From NCBI GenBank assembly GCA_017465465.1, contig JAFTWE010000014.1:48203-112202 (forward strand): a stretch of 64,000 nt of DNA. Direction: 5' to 3'. The position numbers and the translations under genes are program-made. This document shows, piece by piece, positions 40,430 through 48,833 of the stretch. The notes beneath the pieces were generated by a model. It saw nothing but the letters and a program-made list of their open reading frames with translations, was not told the origin of the DNA and ran no database searches. The first letter of the stretch is position 1, and every line of letters begins with the position of its first letter. Origin of the DNA: Clostridia bacterium (lineage in GTDB: Bacteria > Bacillota > Clostridia > Oscillospirales > Acutalibacteraceae).

Positions 40430-41572
40430 TCAATTCTTTTTTTGTTTCAATTTTTTAGCAACCTTTGCGGCAGTGATTGTTGCAGTAAGTCCCCCTGCAA
40501 TCCACGAGGCGGCCTTGATTTTCATAACCTGACGGTCGGTAAAATTGCGCTGAACAGGGCCAAGGCTTTCGCTCTTAAGACCAAACTGCTTAAAGTGATA
40601 CATTCTTGTCTGAATATCTTCTATATTGTTTTCATCAAGAGTTATCAATCTCACGCCTGAACGGCAACCGTCTGTATATGGCTTGAAGCCTGCGGTTTTG
40701 CATTGTGCAAGCAAAATTCCGTCATAATAGCCTGCGAAATCATTCATGTGGTCGTGACCGAAGAAAGCACCCATAACATCGCCTGTTTCTTTCCACGCAT
40801 CAAAAACACCGCTGTTGATGCAAGAACAGCAAGGACCTTCTCCGAGGTAACCTTCAACCCCCTGAGCAAGAACATAATTGTTGCTTGACCAGTCGCCGTG
40901 ACCCTTTACGGAATCGGGCAATTCATAAAACCTGGCTTTTCTTAAGAGCTTATACTCCTCACAAACAGGAATATGCATAAACCAAAGAGCAGGAATCACC
41001 TTGCCTCCGTTTTGCTCCTTGAGCTTATTGGCGGTTTCTTTATACCATTTTATCTGGTCATCGTGCACCCAATCGTAATATGAAATTTCTCTGTCCTGTG
41101 CTAAATTGTTGCTGTCCACAAGCCAGAGGTTAAGAATATCCTTTTCACCTTTTGAATCTTTAACAAGAAGATTGCAGTTGCCGCAGCCTGTAAGCTCAGG
41201 CACAGCATCGTAGGTGTAAAAATTCTCATACTCCTGAGCGTAAAGCTCCAACTGCCTTTCAAGTGAAATTTCACACTCTCTGTCGTGATTGCCGAAAACA
41301 ATCGCAAGAGGAACATCGTTGGCAGAAACGGGATATGTTATCTTGCTGATAACGGCACGCATTTTTGCCTCATCGTCAGCCTTGCCGTTATCCCCTGCAA
41401 AGACCACCAAATCAGGCTTAAGCTCACTGACGGCGCGAACCATAAGCTTTGTCATATCAGCAGATTTAATCTGATTTCCAGAGCCCTTAGTATCGTATGA
41501 CTCGTGCAAATCGCCAACAACCATTATTTTAAACTTGCCGTTTTTAAATTTAAGCGGCGGTAAATTTCTCAT
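40430..41572 (-). CDS. Calcineurin-like metallophosphoesterase
   Basis: 380 aa from ATG 41572; a TTG three codons earlier lacks proper spacing to the AGGGG upstream. The dinuclear-metal motifs are VVGDLHES (Asp/His), VFAGDNG, FGNHDRE, FMHIP, and GHDHMND. The fold is that of purple-acid-phosphatase-like phosphodiesterases. No signal peptide at the start; a C-terminal hydrophobic, lysine-rich tail (IAGGLTATITAAKVAKKLKQKK) could touch the membrane. It is followed within eight bases by the secreted hydrolase. Substrate unknown. Confidence 0.82.
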   Translation of the reverse strand: MRNLPPLKFKNGKFKIMVVGDLHESYDTKGSGNQIKSADMTKLMVRAVSELKPDLVVFAGDNGKADDEAKMRAVISKITYPVSANDVPLAIVFGNHDRECEISLERQLELYAQEYENFYTYDAVPELTGCGNCNLLVKDSKGEKDILNLWLVDSNNLAQDREISYYDWVHDDQIKWYKETANKLKEQNGGKVIPALWFMHIPVCEEYKLLRKARFYELPDSVKGHGDWSSNNYVLAQGVEGYLGEGPCCSCINSGVFDAWKETGDVMGAFFGHDHMNDFAGYYDGILLAQCKTAGFKPYTDGCRSGVRLITLDENNIEDIQTRMYHFKQFGLKSESLGPVQRNFTDRQVMKIKAASWIAGGLTATITAAKVAKKLKQKKN

Positions 41573-41726
41573 ACAATTCAACCCCTTAAAAGCTTATAAT
41601 AGAATTATATATCAATCAAATTTTGTTGTCAACAAACCGCCGTTTATTTCACAGAAAATTAAAATTTGTTGCAAAGGCAGAAATTTAATGTTAGAATTTA
41701 ATCATCAACTAACGGGAGGTTTCCTT

Positions 41727-43121
41727 ATGTATGATATTTTAATTGTAGGTGCTTCCACCACCGGCTGTTGGTTTGCCCATAAAATGGCAAGTCAGGGCTT
41801 TAAGGTTTTGGTTATTGAAAAGGAAGAGCCCCACAATGTTTCACGCGCTTATGATGTTTTTCACATGTCAAGGCCTGAAATGGAGCAGTTTGATTTGATT
41901 ATTCCTGACCCTGATGACCCAATCAGAGCCTTTTCTTTTGCAGACTCTCCTATGCTTTCGCCTTACGGAAACCATCCTAAAGCAAGCTCAGGAGGCCCCG
42001 AAACAATCGGACTTCATAAGCACGATTATATAATGCTTATGGCAGACAGAGCAAAGGCTGCGGGAGCAGAAATAATTTACGGCGCAAGCTTTACCGATTT
42101 GATTTTTGACGAAAAAGGCAAGGTTGTCGGCGGTAAATATAAAACAGCCGACGGTGAAACACAAGCTCGTGCAAAATTGGTTGCAGACTGCTCAGGTATC
42201 CCCTCAGTTGCAAGAACAAAGCTCCCCGACACCTCGGTTGTTGACAATCTTAAGCTTACCGAAAAAGATATTTTATTCGTAGTGCTTTATTATGTAGAAT
42301 ATCTTAATAAAGACCTTGACCCCCGCTCACTTGACGGCTTCTTTTTGCAGTATAAATCCTGGTCCGCACCCTCAGGCAACCCAAACGGTGCAATTCTCGG
42401 TATCGGCGCGTTTTACGGCTATGATTATGCCGAAGAGGTTTTTAACTCTGAATTTACAAAGAACTCACCATTCCCCGAATATAAAATTGAAAAAATAGAA
42501 AAAGGAATGACCCCCTATCACAGAAGTGTTTATTCCTTTGTGGATGACGGTTTTATTGCTATGGGTGATGCCGCATTTTTAACAAAGCCCACCTGCGGTG
42601 AGGGCTGCACCTCTTCACTTGTTCAGGGTGAAATTGCAGTTGAGGTTATATCAAAGCTCCTCAAAGAGGGCAAGGCGCTTTCAAAAGATAATATGTGGAG
42701 CATTAACAAGCGCTATATGAAGGCTCAGGGCAAGGATTTTGATTCAATGCGCCCGCTTCTTATGGGCATTATTGCGCCAAGCTGTGACGAGGCAGAATAT
42801 CTTTTTGCAAACGACATCATTTTCAGCCAAAAAATTCTCGGCAATGTTGACAGCGGATTTGAGCTTAACGCAAAGGATATTGCAGATATTCTCAAGGGCG
42901 TGCTTACGGGAATTTCCAAGAAAGATTTGCGCCCCTCAACAATCGGCAAAATCGCTAAAGGTCTTGTGGGCAGTATGAAAATCGGCAACCATTATGACGC
43001 CTACCCCGACAGCCCTTATGAATTTTATAAATGGAAATCAAAAGCAGACAAGCTGTGGAAAGAAATCGGCTCAGTTGCCGACACCTGCGACCCTGCAATC
43101 TTAAAGAAAATAGGCAGATAA
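41727..43121 (+). CDS. FAD-dependent oxidoreductase, geranylgeranyl-reductase-like
   Basis: 464 aa from ATG 41727, set by GGGAGG at 41714. Residues 1-35 form the FAD-binding Rossmann motif (MYDILIVGASTTGCWFAHKMA, then VIEKE) and VDDGFIAMGDAAFLTKPTCGEG is the second FAD motif near residue 275. The arrangement matches the geranylgeranyl-reductase/p-hydroxybenzoate-hydroxylase group, which reduces isoprenoid chains or hydroxylates rings. Bacterial members without quinone genes have unknown substrates. Single-gene unit with a strong terminator. Confidence 0.8.
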   Translation: MYDILIVGASTTGCWFAHKMASQGFKVLVIEKEEPHNVSRAYDVFHMSRPEMEQFDLIIPDPDDPIRAFSFADSPMLSPYGNHPKASSGGPETIGLHKHDYIMLMADRAKAAGAEIIYGASFTDLIFDEKGKVVGGKYKTADGETQARAKLVADCSGIPSVARTKLPDTSVVDNLKLTEKDILFVVLYYVEYLNKDLDPRSLDGFFLQYKSWSAPSGNPNGAILGIGAFYGYDYAEEVFNSEFTKNSPFPEYKIEKIEKGMTPYHRSVYSFVDDGFIAMGDAAFLTKPTCGEGCTSSLVQGEIAVEVISKLLKEGKALSKDNMWSINKRYMKAQGKDFDSMRPLLMGIIAPSCDEAEYLFANDIIFSQKILGNVDSGFELNAKDIADILKGVLTGISKKDLRPSTIGKIAKGLVGSMKIGNHYDAYPDSPYEFYKWKSKADKLWKEIGSVADTCDPAILKKIGR

Positions 43122-43147
43122 AAAGGAGGCGAAATGCCTCCTTTTTT
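43121..43147. terminator. Bidirectional terminator
   Basis: AAAAGGAGGC/GCCTCCTTTT with GAAAT loop, then T's. Confidence 0.9.
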
Positions 43148-43148
43148 G

Positions 43149-43373
43149 TTAGCCTGCTGTGTTTTCCATGCCAAGCTCAACCTGCTCCCTCTCTCTGAAA
43201 AGAAGAGAAATGCACCAAACACCGGCAAGAGCTACAAGGGTGTAGATAATTCTGCTCACGAGTGCATCCTGTCCGCCAAAAATCCAGGCAACTATGTCAA
43301 ACTGAAAAAGACCGATACTGCCCCAGTTCAGCGCACCGATAACAACAAGAATCAAAGATAATTTATCAATCAT
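43149..43373 (-). CDS. DUF378 membrane protein
   Basis: 74 aa, two membrane helices (about 4-24 and 36-56). LSLILVVIGALNWGSIGLFQFDIVAWIFG is the DUF378 signature. I choose ATG 43373 over 43382, because the AGGAG would otherwise touch the start codon. Function of the family is unknown; it is common in Firmicutes. Confidence 0.88.
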   Translation of the reverse strand: MIDKLSLILVVIGALNWGSIGLFQFDIVAWIFGGQDALVSRIIYTLVALAGVWCISLLFREREQVELGMENTAG

Positions 43374-43509
43374 TTTATTCATCTCCTATCATTTTTTATT
43401 AGTATCTGATTTTTTTGAAATTTCATTCATCAAATGCAATATATATGTTGAAAATTTATTTTTTTTGAGTTATTATATAATGTAGATATTTATGTAAGAG
43501 GGTAATAAT

Positions 43510-44322
43510 ATGAAGTATAAGAACATAATTGATATGCACACCCACACCGACAATTCTTTTGACGGCAACCATTCCACAATGTATATGTGTGAAAATGCTT
43601 GTGCAAAGGGATTGCGTGCCGTTGCTTTTACCGACCATATTGAAGTGGATTTTTACCGTGAAAAGAATTTTGATAAAACAGCCGTTCAGTCATTTTTCGA
43701 TGTAACAAAGGCTCGTTCAGCTTTCAACGGCAAGCTTGTTGTTTGCGCAGGCATTGAATTAGGTCAGCCTACCTATGACACCGCAACCGCAGAAGAAATC
43801 ATCAGCGAAAGAGATTATGACTTTGTTATCGGCTCAATCCACAATCTTCGCGGAGAAGAGGATTTCTGGTATCTGGATTATTCAAAATATGATATCGACA
43901 AGCTTCTCAGTGAATATTTTGACGAGCTTTGCACCCTTGCCGCTTGGGGCAAGTTTGACACAATGGCTCATGTAACATATCCTCTTCGCTATATCGTTGG
44001 CGAGCACTCAATTCCCGTTGATATGGCAAAATATCAGAGCAAAATTGATGAAGCACTCAAGCTCCTTGTTGAAAATGACAGAGCTCTTGAAATTAACACA
44101 TCAGGCCTTCGCCAGAAGCTTGGCAGAACAATGCCCGACGAGGATGTTGTTAAAAGATTTAAAGAATTAGGCGGCAAAATGGTTACCGTCGGCTCTGACG
44201 CTCACTACGCTGAACATCTTGGTGCAGGCATTGAAACAGGTATGGACATTGCAAAGCGTTGCGGATTTAACAGCGTTATGCTTTTCCAGAACAGAACCCC
44301 TGTTGAAATTCCCATTGAATAA
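43510..44322 (+). CDS. PHP-domain phosphatase, histidinol-phosphatase-like
   Basis: 270-aa PHP protein of the HisK/HisJ type. Metal ligands are visible in DMHTHTDNSFDG, FTDHIEVDF, GIELGQPTYD, GSIHNLRG, AHVTYPLRY and GSDAHYAEHLGAG. HisK dephosphorylates histidinol phosphate, but no other his gene is near, so another phosphate ester may be the substrate. AAGAGGGTAATA precedes the ATG. It begins a rightward run with the DUF4364 gene 23 bases after it. Confidence 0.85.
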   Translation: MKYKNIIDMHTHTDNSFDGNHSTMYMCENACAKGLRAVAFTDHIEVDFYREKNFDKTAVQSFFDVTKARSAFNGKLVVCAGIELGQPTYDTATAEEIISERDYDFVIGSIHNLRGEEDFWYLDYSKYDIDKLLSEYFDELCTLAAWGKFDTMAHVTYPLRYIVGEHSIPVDMAKYQSKIDEALKLLVENDRALEINTSGLRQKLGRTMPDEDVVKRFKELGGKMVTVGSDAHYAEHLGAGIETGMDIAKRCGFNSVMLFQNRTPVEIPIE

Positions 44323-44345
44323 TTTATTTAAAGGCAGGAAATATT

Positions 44346-44900
44346 ATGGAGCTTTATGACGCATTCACTCAAGGTGTTAAGCCCGGCGGACTTCGTTCTA
44401 AAAGTGAAATCAAACTCCTTGTATGTTATATTATTTGCAAAATTGACAGCGGTATTTCAAAAAAACAGCTTAATGAAATTTTAACAGGCGAAGGTCTTGC
44501 AAACTATTTTGAAGCAAATGAAGCCCTTGCCGAAGTGGTTAAAACAGGCAATGTGCGCATTGAATATGAGAATGATGATGAAATTCTCTTCCCCACCGAT
44601 TTGGGCAAGGCAAACACCGCTCAGCTTGAAGACGACCTCCCCTATTCTGTTAGAGAAACCGCGCTTAACGCCGCTATTGAAATGAAAACTATTCTTCAGC
44701 GTGAGCAGGAAAATAAGATTGAGATTATCCCCCACGGCGGCGGATATGATGTTACAATTTCAATTATGGATAACGATGATAAGCTTTTGAGCGTTACACT
44801 TTTTGTGGCAGACTCTGCTCAGGCAGACTATGTTAAAGAAAAATTTTTACAGGACCCTGTTAAAATGTATTCAACAATCGTGGCCCTTTTGCTGGCCTAA
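44346..44900 (+). CDS. DUF4364 family protein
   Basis: 184 aa. The start MELYDAFTQGVKPGGLRSKSEIKLLVCYII and the winged-helix-like first half (SKKQLNEILTGEGLANYFE) are typical of DUF4364, a Clostridia family that probably binds DNA or protein. The second half is a beta domain. Function unknown. It follows the PHP phosphatase gene by 23 bases. A hairpin at 44904-44926 separates it from the MATE gene. Confidence 0.85.
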   Translation: MELYDAFTQGVKPGGLRSKSEIKLLVCYIICKIDSGISKKQLNEILTGEGLANYFEANEALAEVVKTGNVRIEYENDDEILFPTDLGKANTAQLEDDLPYSVRETALNAAIEMKTILQREQENKIEIIPHGGGYDVTISIMDNDDKLLSVTLFVADSAQADYVKEKFLQDPVKMYSTIVALLLA

Positions 44901-44903
44901 ATT

Positions 44904-44937
44904 TGTGCACACCAAAAGTGTGCACATTGTTTTGTAA
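44904..44937 (+). terminator. Terminator after DUF4364 gene
   Basis: TGTGCACAC/GTGTGCACA with CAAAA loop, then TTGTTTT. Confidence 0.8.
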
Positions 44938-44949
44938 GGAAGTGATATT

Positions 44950-46314
44950 TTGGAAAAAGAAAATAAAATGGGCAGTATGCCTATAGTTAAATTAGTAACA
45001 ACAATGTCTTTGCCTATGATAGCCTCAATGCTTGTGCAGGCGCTTTATAATGTTATTGACAGTATGTTTGTTTCCCGAGTAAGCGAAGAGGCTCTTACAG
45101 CGGTTTCACTTGCTTTCCCTGCGCAGAACCTTATGATAGGTGTTGCAACGGGAACGGCAGTTGGTGTTAATGCGTTGCTTTCAAAAAGCCTTGGCGAAAA
45201 GAATTACAAACGAGCCAACGCCATTGCCGCCAACGGTGTTTTGTTGGCTATTGTGGGATTTTTAATTTTCCTTGTGTTCGGACTTTTTGGTGCTGAAGTA
45301 TTTTTTAAAGCTCAGACCGACAACCCTGAAATTATTTCGCAAGGTGTAGATTATCTTCAGGTTTGCTGTTGTTTTTCATTCGGCGTATTTTTGCAGATTA
45401 TTTTTGAGCGTTTGATGCAGTCAACCGGAAGAACCTTTTACACAATGATTACTCAGGGTGTAGGTGCTATTGCAAATATTATTTTAGACCCGATTTTTAT
45501 TTTCGGATACTTCGGAGTTCCTGCAATGGGTGCTAAGGGTGCGGCAGTAGCAACCGTTCTCGGTCAGATAATTGCCGGCATAATTGCAATTATTCTCAAC
45601 CAAAAGAAAAACTCCGACATTCAGCTTTCACTCAAAGGCTTCAAGCCCGACAGACATATTATCGGCAAGATTTATTCAATCGGTGTTCCGTCAATTATTA
45701 TGGTTGCCGTTGGCTCGATTATGACTTTTTCAATGAACAAAATCGTAATTGCTTTCACAGAAACAGCCGCCGCGGTTTTCGGAGTTTATTTCAAGCTTCA
45801 GAGCTTTATCTTTATGCCTGTGTTCGGGCTCAACAACGGTGTTATTCCTATCATCGCATATAACTACGGTGCAAAGAACAAAAAGAGAGTTACCAAAACA
45901 ATCAAAACCTCACTTGTTTTTGCCTGCACATTTATGCTCATAGGCTTTAGTCTGATGCAGTTGATTCCCGATGTTTTGCTTTCAATTTTTAACGCAAGCG
46001 AAGAGATGACCAGAATCGGCGTTGTTGCCCTCAGAACAATCAGCATAAGCTACCTTGCCGCAGGATTTTCTGTTGTTATTATTTCAGTTTTTCAGGCGTT
46101 CGGCAAAGGGCTGTTTTCAATGTTTGTTTCCATTGCCCGTCAGCTTGTGGTGCTTATTCCGGCGGCATATCTCCTTGCTCAAACAGGTGTGCTTGATAAT
46201 GTCTGGTGGTCATTCCCCATCGCAGAGGTTATGTCTGTTGCCGTTGCAGGAATTTTCTTCATTCACCTTTATAAATCAACTATAAGCAAACTCAATCAAG
46301 ATAATAAGATATAA
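44950..46314 (+). CDS. MATE-family efflux transporter
   Basis: 454 aa, twelve-helix MATE exporter. Landmarks: PMIASMLVQALYNVIDSMFVSRVSEEAL, ALLSKSLGEKNYKRAN, MQSTGRTFYTMITQGVGAIANIILDPIFIFGYFG and the second-half VFGLNNGVIPIIAYNYGAKNKKRV. The start is TTG 44950, since GGAAGTGA lies five bases before it; the next ATG is at 44968. It is of a different branch from the MATE at 5405. Substrate unknown. Confidence 0.92.
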   Translation: MEKENKMGSMPIVKLVTTMSLPMIASMLVQALYNVIDSMFVSRVSEEALTAVSLAFPAQNLMIGVATGTAVGVNALLSKSLGEKNYKRANAIAANGVLLAIVGFLIFLVFGLFGAEVFFKAQTDNPEIISQGVDYLQVCCCFSFGVFLQIIFERLMQSTGRTFYTMITQGVGAIANIILDPIFIFGYFGVPAMGAKGAAVATVLGQIIAGIIAIILNQKKNSDIQLSLKGFKPDRHIIGKIYSIGVPSIIMVAVGSIMTFSMNKIVIAFTETAAAVFGVYFKLQSFIFMPVFGLNNGVIPIIAYNYGAKNKKRVTKTIKTSLVFACTFMLIGFSLMQLIPDVLLSIFNASEEMTRIGVVALRTISISYLAAGFSVVIISVFQAFGKGLFSMFVSIARQLVVLIPAAYLLAQTGVLDNVWWSFPIAEVMSVAVAGIFFIHLYKSTISKLNQDNKI

Positions 46315-46316
46315 TT

Positions 46317-46342
46317 AAGACCGCCAATCGGCGGTCTTTTTG
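46317..46342. terminator. Bidirectional terminator
   Basis: AAGACCGCC/GGCGGTCTT with AATC loop, T-run to the right. Confidence 0.9.
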
Positions 46343-46344
46343 TT

Positions 46345-46824
46345 TCAAAATCCTGTATTAAACTTTTCTAAATCTTCAACTTGCGGATATCTTTTGATGT
46401 AATCATCATAATGCTCTTTGTTTTTTGTAATCAGCAATGTATATGTACTGTCAAAGGCGGCAATTTCTAATGTTGAAAGAGGGTGCTGAACAGACACAGG
46501 GTTATTTCCATATACATCTTCATCCTGAATATAAGGTAAGGGATATTTCAAAATTTCTTCTAAAGAAACATCTTTTTCAAATCCGCAAAGAACACCCCAG
46601 ATCCATTGAAAATCCTCTTTTTCAACAAGTGATGTAAGCTCTTCGCCTGATATCCAACAGTAATCCTGATTTAAAAGGTTGTCAATTTCACGGTTTTGCG
46701 GATAACACATACAGTCCGTAATCAACCAGTTATAATTATTCTGAGCGTTATTGATTGCTTCAAAAACCTTACTCATATATGTATAATATTCGTGATTTCC
46801 TCTGTCAACCAAACCATAAGTCAT
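46345..46824 (-). CDS. Hypothetical protein, DUF2691-like
   Basis: 159 aa from ATG 46824, set by CAGGAGGTGA; the frame is open to 46935 but that stretch is the structured leader. The middle (YNWLITDCMCYPQN, then DYCWISGEELTSLVEKEDFQWIWGV) resembles the DUF2691 family from memory, with moderate certainty. No catalytic motif is seen. TATAAT at 46849-46844 may be its own -10. It lies downstream of a leader ending in a terminator, so it may be controlled by attenuation. Confidence 0.6.
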   Translation of the reverse strand: MTYGLVDRGNHEYYTYMSKVFEAINNAQNNYNWLITDCMCYPQNREIDNLLNQDYCWISGEELTSLVEKEDFQWIWGVLCGFEKDVSLEEILKYPLPYIQDEDVYGNNPVSVQHPLSTLEIAAFDSTYTLLITKNKEHYDDYIKRYPQVEDLEKFNTGF

Positions 46825-46861
46825 CAATATCACCTCCTGAAAAATTATATCACAACATGGT

Positions 46862-46996
46862 AAAAAAAACAACCGCCCTGATTGCTCAAGGCGGCTTAGA
46901 TAAGACTGTTTGGCAGGCGTACACTTCTCCTGCATCTCTCGGGTTTCCCCTGTCAGTACCGTCGGCGTGTGGACTGTACGAACTCTTCCGCCTCAA
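46862..46996 (-). promoter_or_regulatory. Structured RNA leader A (riboswitch-like)
   Basis: Minus-strand RNA starting a few bases after the nuclease gene. Its 5' TTGAGGCGG (46996-46988) can pair nine bases with CCGCCTTGA (46894-46886), which is also the left arm of a terminator with TCAGGGCGG (46881-46873) followed by T8. The two pairings exclude each other. Between them lie a GTACaGTC/GACgGTAC hairpin, a GGG-GAAA-CCC hairpin followed by GAGAGA, and GCAGG/CCTGC. The 16-base motif at 46950-46935 recurs in leader B. I cannot match it to a known riboswitch class. Confidence 0.55.
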
Positions 46997-47002
46997 AAAA
47001 TC

Positions 47003-47575
47003 TTATTTAAATTTATTTAGTTGTATTACAGAGATGTTTCTATCAACAAAAAACTTCTCTTTATAAAGCAAGGTCATTGTGATTTGATTTTCAGCATAAT
47101 TGTTGCAATCATTAAAGAAAAATGATACACAGAGTTTGTTTTCTCTGCCGTTTGAACTGTCAATAAATATATAGTTTGTTCTGTTGTCAAAAAGTGTTCT
47201 TAAAAAGTACTCTGCTTTGATATTTGAAAATGATGAGCGGTTTTTAGAATACTTAAAGACAAGCTCGTTGCTGTCTAACAGATTTTCAAAAAGTGCAAAA
47301 TCTTTTATTCTCTGCTCAATATCTTTGTAGAATTGACTTTTTGATATATCACACGTTGTTATTTCATCAGCAATGATTTTGTCGAATATAAGCTCGCGGT
47401 TCTTCTTTAATTGCGGTAAATCTTTCAAATACTGCAGGCCGACAAGATGAAAGAAATCCGCTTTTTCAAAATCAATACAAAATTCCGTTAATCTACCTTT
47501 TTTGCCTAACACTATTTTATATTTAACATTTAACAGCCCTTGAAATGTCAGAGCCGCAATTTTTAAATCGTCCAT
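47003..47575 (-). CDS. PBECR4-like nuclease-domain protein
   Basis: 190 aa. The segment EFCIDFEKADFFHLVGLQYLKDL, followed by a helical middle and a C-terminal YIFIDSSNGRE and ITMTLLYKEKFF, matches my memory of the PBECR4 domain, a family predicted to share the fold of barnase/EndoU/colicin/RelE-like RNases. The whole protein is one such domain, with no secretion signal, immunity partner or phage genes beside it. Ribosome binding site AAGGGAG. A terminator-ending RNA leader lies 22 bases upstream. Catalytic residues are not certain. It could be a toxin-like RNase. Confidence 0.6.
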   Translation of the reverse strand: MDDLKIAALTFQGLLNVKYKIVLGKKGRLTEFCIDFEKADFFHLVGLQYLKDLPQLKKNRELIFDKIIADEITTCDISKSQFYKDIEQRIKDFALFENLLDSNELVFKYSKNRSSFSNIKAEYFLRTLFDNRTNYIFIDSSNGRENKLCVSFFFNDCNNYAENQITMTLLYKEKFFVDRNISVIQLNKFK

Positions 47576-47596
47576 TGCTTTTTATACTCCCTTATA

Positions 47597-47797
47597 AAAC
47601 AAGTGAGCCCTGTTAAACAGAGCCCACGAGGAATGTTTTCTTTCGGGTTTCCCCTATTCAAGTTGCGGTTATCATACAACCCATAAAAGGCTCAATAACA
47701 AACTGCGACTTGAAACAGCTTGTTATATCAGCGCCACACGAACAGTCTCGCTGTCCGCTAATAACTTTGTTTTGAAGAACAACTAACTGTTGCCTTC
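47597..47797 (-). ncRNA. Structured RNA leader/sRNA B upstream of the nuclease gene
   Basis: About 200 nt between a perfect promoter and a minus-strand terminator. The terminator stem GTGGGCTCTG/CAGGGCTCAC (47627-47603) uses G-U pairs that would be mismatches on the plus strand, which fixes direction. Internal helices: TTCAAGT/ACTTGAA with GTTAT/ATAAC, and GTTAT-AGCG/CGCT-ATAAC. GAGCC (47693-47689) can pair with GGCTC of the terminator arm, an alternative fold. GGGGAAACCCGAAAGA at 47654-47639 differs by one base from leader A. It is either an attenuator or an independent small RNA; 47840-47950 shows nothing else. Confidence 0.6.
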
Positions 47798-47803
47798 ATC
47801 TTT

Positions 47804-47831
47804 ATTATACCCAAAAGCACGGATTTGTCAA
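47804..47831 (-). promoter_or_regulatory. Promoter of RNA B
   Basis: Minus-strand TTGACA (47831-47826), 16-base spacer, TATAAT (47809-47804). Confidence 0.8.
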
Positions 47832-47949
47832 CTAAATTATATCACAAAAAACGGTACAATTTAAAACTTTGTGCAATATTGCTAAACAATATGAAACCAT
47901 ACGACACTTTACGCAACAATGATTTTTATTTGCATTCTTGTTTTTGACA

Positions 47950-47988
47950 AAAAATAACAGAGCAGATACAAAAAGTACCTGCTCTGTT
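47950..47988 (-). terminator. Terminator of tRNA-Arg
   Basis: AACAGAGCAG/CTGCTCTGTT, ten bases, 13-base loop; the minus strand continues ATTTTTT. Confidence 0.88.
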
Positions 47989-47990
47989 CT

Positions 47991-48067
47991 TGGCGCGCTG
48001 CAAGGGATTCGAACCCCTGACCTTTTGGTTCGTAGCCAAACACTCTATCCAACTGAGCTAGCAGCGC
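47991..48067 (-). tRNA. tRNA-Arg (ACG)
   Basis: 77 nt with encoded CCA. Acceptor GCGCTGC/GCAGCGC; anticodon stem TTTGG/CCAAA encloses CTACGAA, anticodon ACG (read as ICG). T-loop GGTTCGAATCC. Confidence 0.96.
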
Positions 48068-48125
48068 TCGTCTCTCGACTACCAAAGTATAATATCACAA
48101 CATTTTAAAAATGTCAACTGTTTTT

Positions 48126-48824
48126 TTAATATTCCTTAAAAATCTCTGCATATTTTGAGCTATTTTTCATTGAAAACCAATCTTTTCCCGAAACAATAAT
48201 GTGGTCTTCAAAAACTGTGTCCAGCTCAGCCACAACATCCTTTACCCTTTTGGTGGTGGCAACATCTGCCGCGGAAGGCACAGCAAAGCCCTGAGGGTGG
48301 TTGTGAGCAAGAATAAATTTTGTAGCTTCGCATCTGAAAATAGGCTCTAACAACGCTCTTGGTCTGAATGACGCGTCATCAATTCCGCCGCTTGCAATTT
48401 CAGTTATATTAAGCATCTTTCCTCTTTTGTCAAAGAGCACCACAAACACCTTTTCTTTGGCTTCATTGGCAAATCGGGAGATAAGCTCTTTTATGATTTC
48501 ATCATCACCCTTATAAGCCTCTTCGCTGTCAATAGATGCCACATATCTCACGGCCAATTTAGAAAACAAATTGAGCAACACCGCCGAATTTTCACCGATA
48601 CCGTCAATTTTAATAAGCTCCTCATAGGGAGCGGACAGCACATTTTCCAAACTGCCGAAAGCGTTAATCAGCTTGTGAGCCACAGCATTGGTATCGTTCC
48701 TCGGATGAGCATAAAAAAGCAATATTTCAAGAATTTCATGCTCGGGCATAGAATTGAAATCTCTTTTAAGAAAAGATTCTCTCATTCTTTTTCTGTGCCC
48801 GCTATGAATGTTTTTCTCCTGCAT
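48126..48824 (-). CDS. radC: RadC-family JAB/MPN domain protein
   Basis: 232 aa. An N-terminal helix-hairpin-helix region (ILEILLFYAHPRNDTNAVAHKLI, IDGIGENSAVLL) precedes the JAMM metal-binding site ILAHNHPQGFAVPSAADVATTK. RadC was linked to DNA repair, but its biochemical role is unsettled. It is the last gene of a leftward unit with rarA and a HAD phosphatase, nine bases after the latter. Length is normal for the family. Confidence 0.92.
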   Translation of the reverse strand: MQEKNIHSGHRKRMRESFLKRDFNSMPEHEILEILLFYAHPRNDTNAVAHKLINAFGSLENVLSAPYEELIKIDGIGENSAVLLNLFSKLAVRYVASIDSEEAYKGDDEIIKELISRFANEAKEKVFVVLFDKRGKMLNITEIASGGIDDASFRPRALLEPIFRCEATKFILAHNHPQGFAVPSAADVATTKRVKDVVAELDTVFEDHIIVSGKDWFSMKNSSKYAEIFKEY

Positions 48825-48833
48825 TTTTTACCC

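Noticed and set aside
46825..46935. N-terminal extension of the 46345-46824 gene
   Set aside because: The stretch is the terminator and 3' half of structured leader A; the ATG at 46824 has a perfect ribosome binding site.
46862..47797. Leaders A and B as c-di-AMP, cobalamin or T-box elements
   Set aside because: Short GGGGAA-like runs recall some of these, but the other conserved core sequences are missing.
47597..47797. 6S RNA or SRP RNA
   Set aside because: No long closing stem with central bubble and no conserved SRP tetraloop region; the ends form separate local hairpins.
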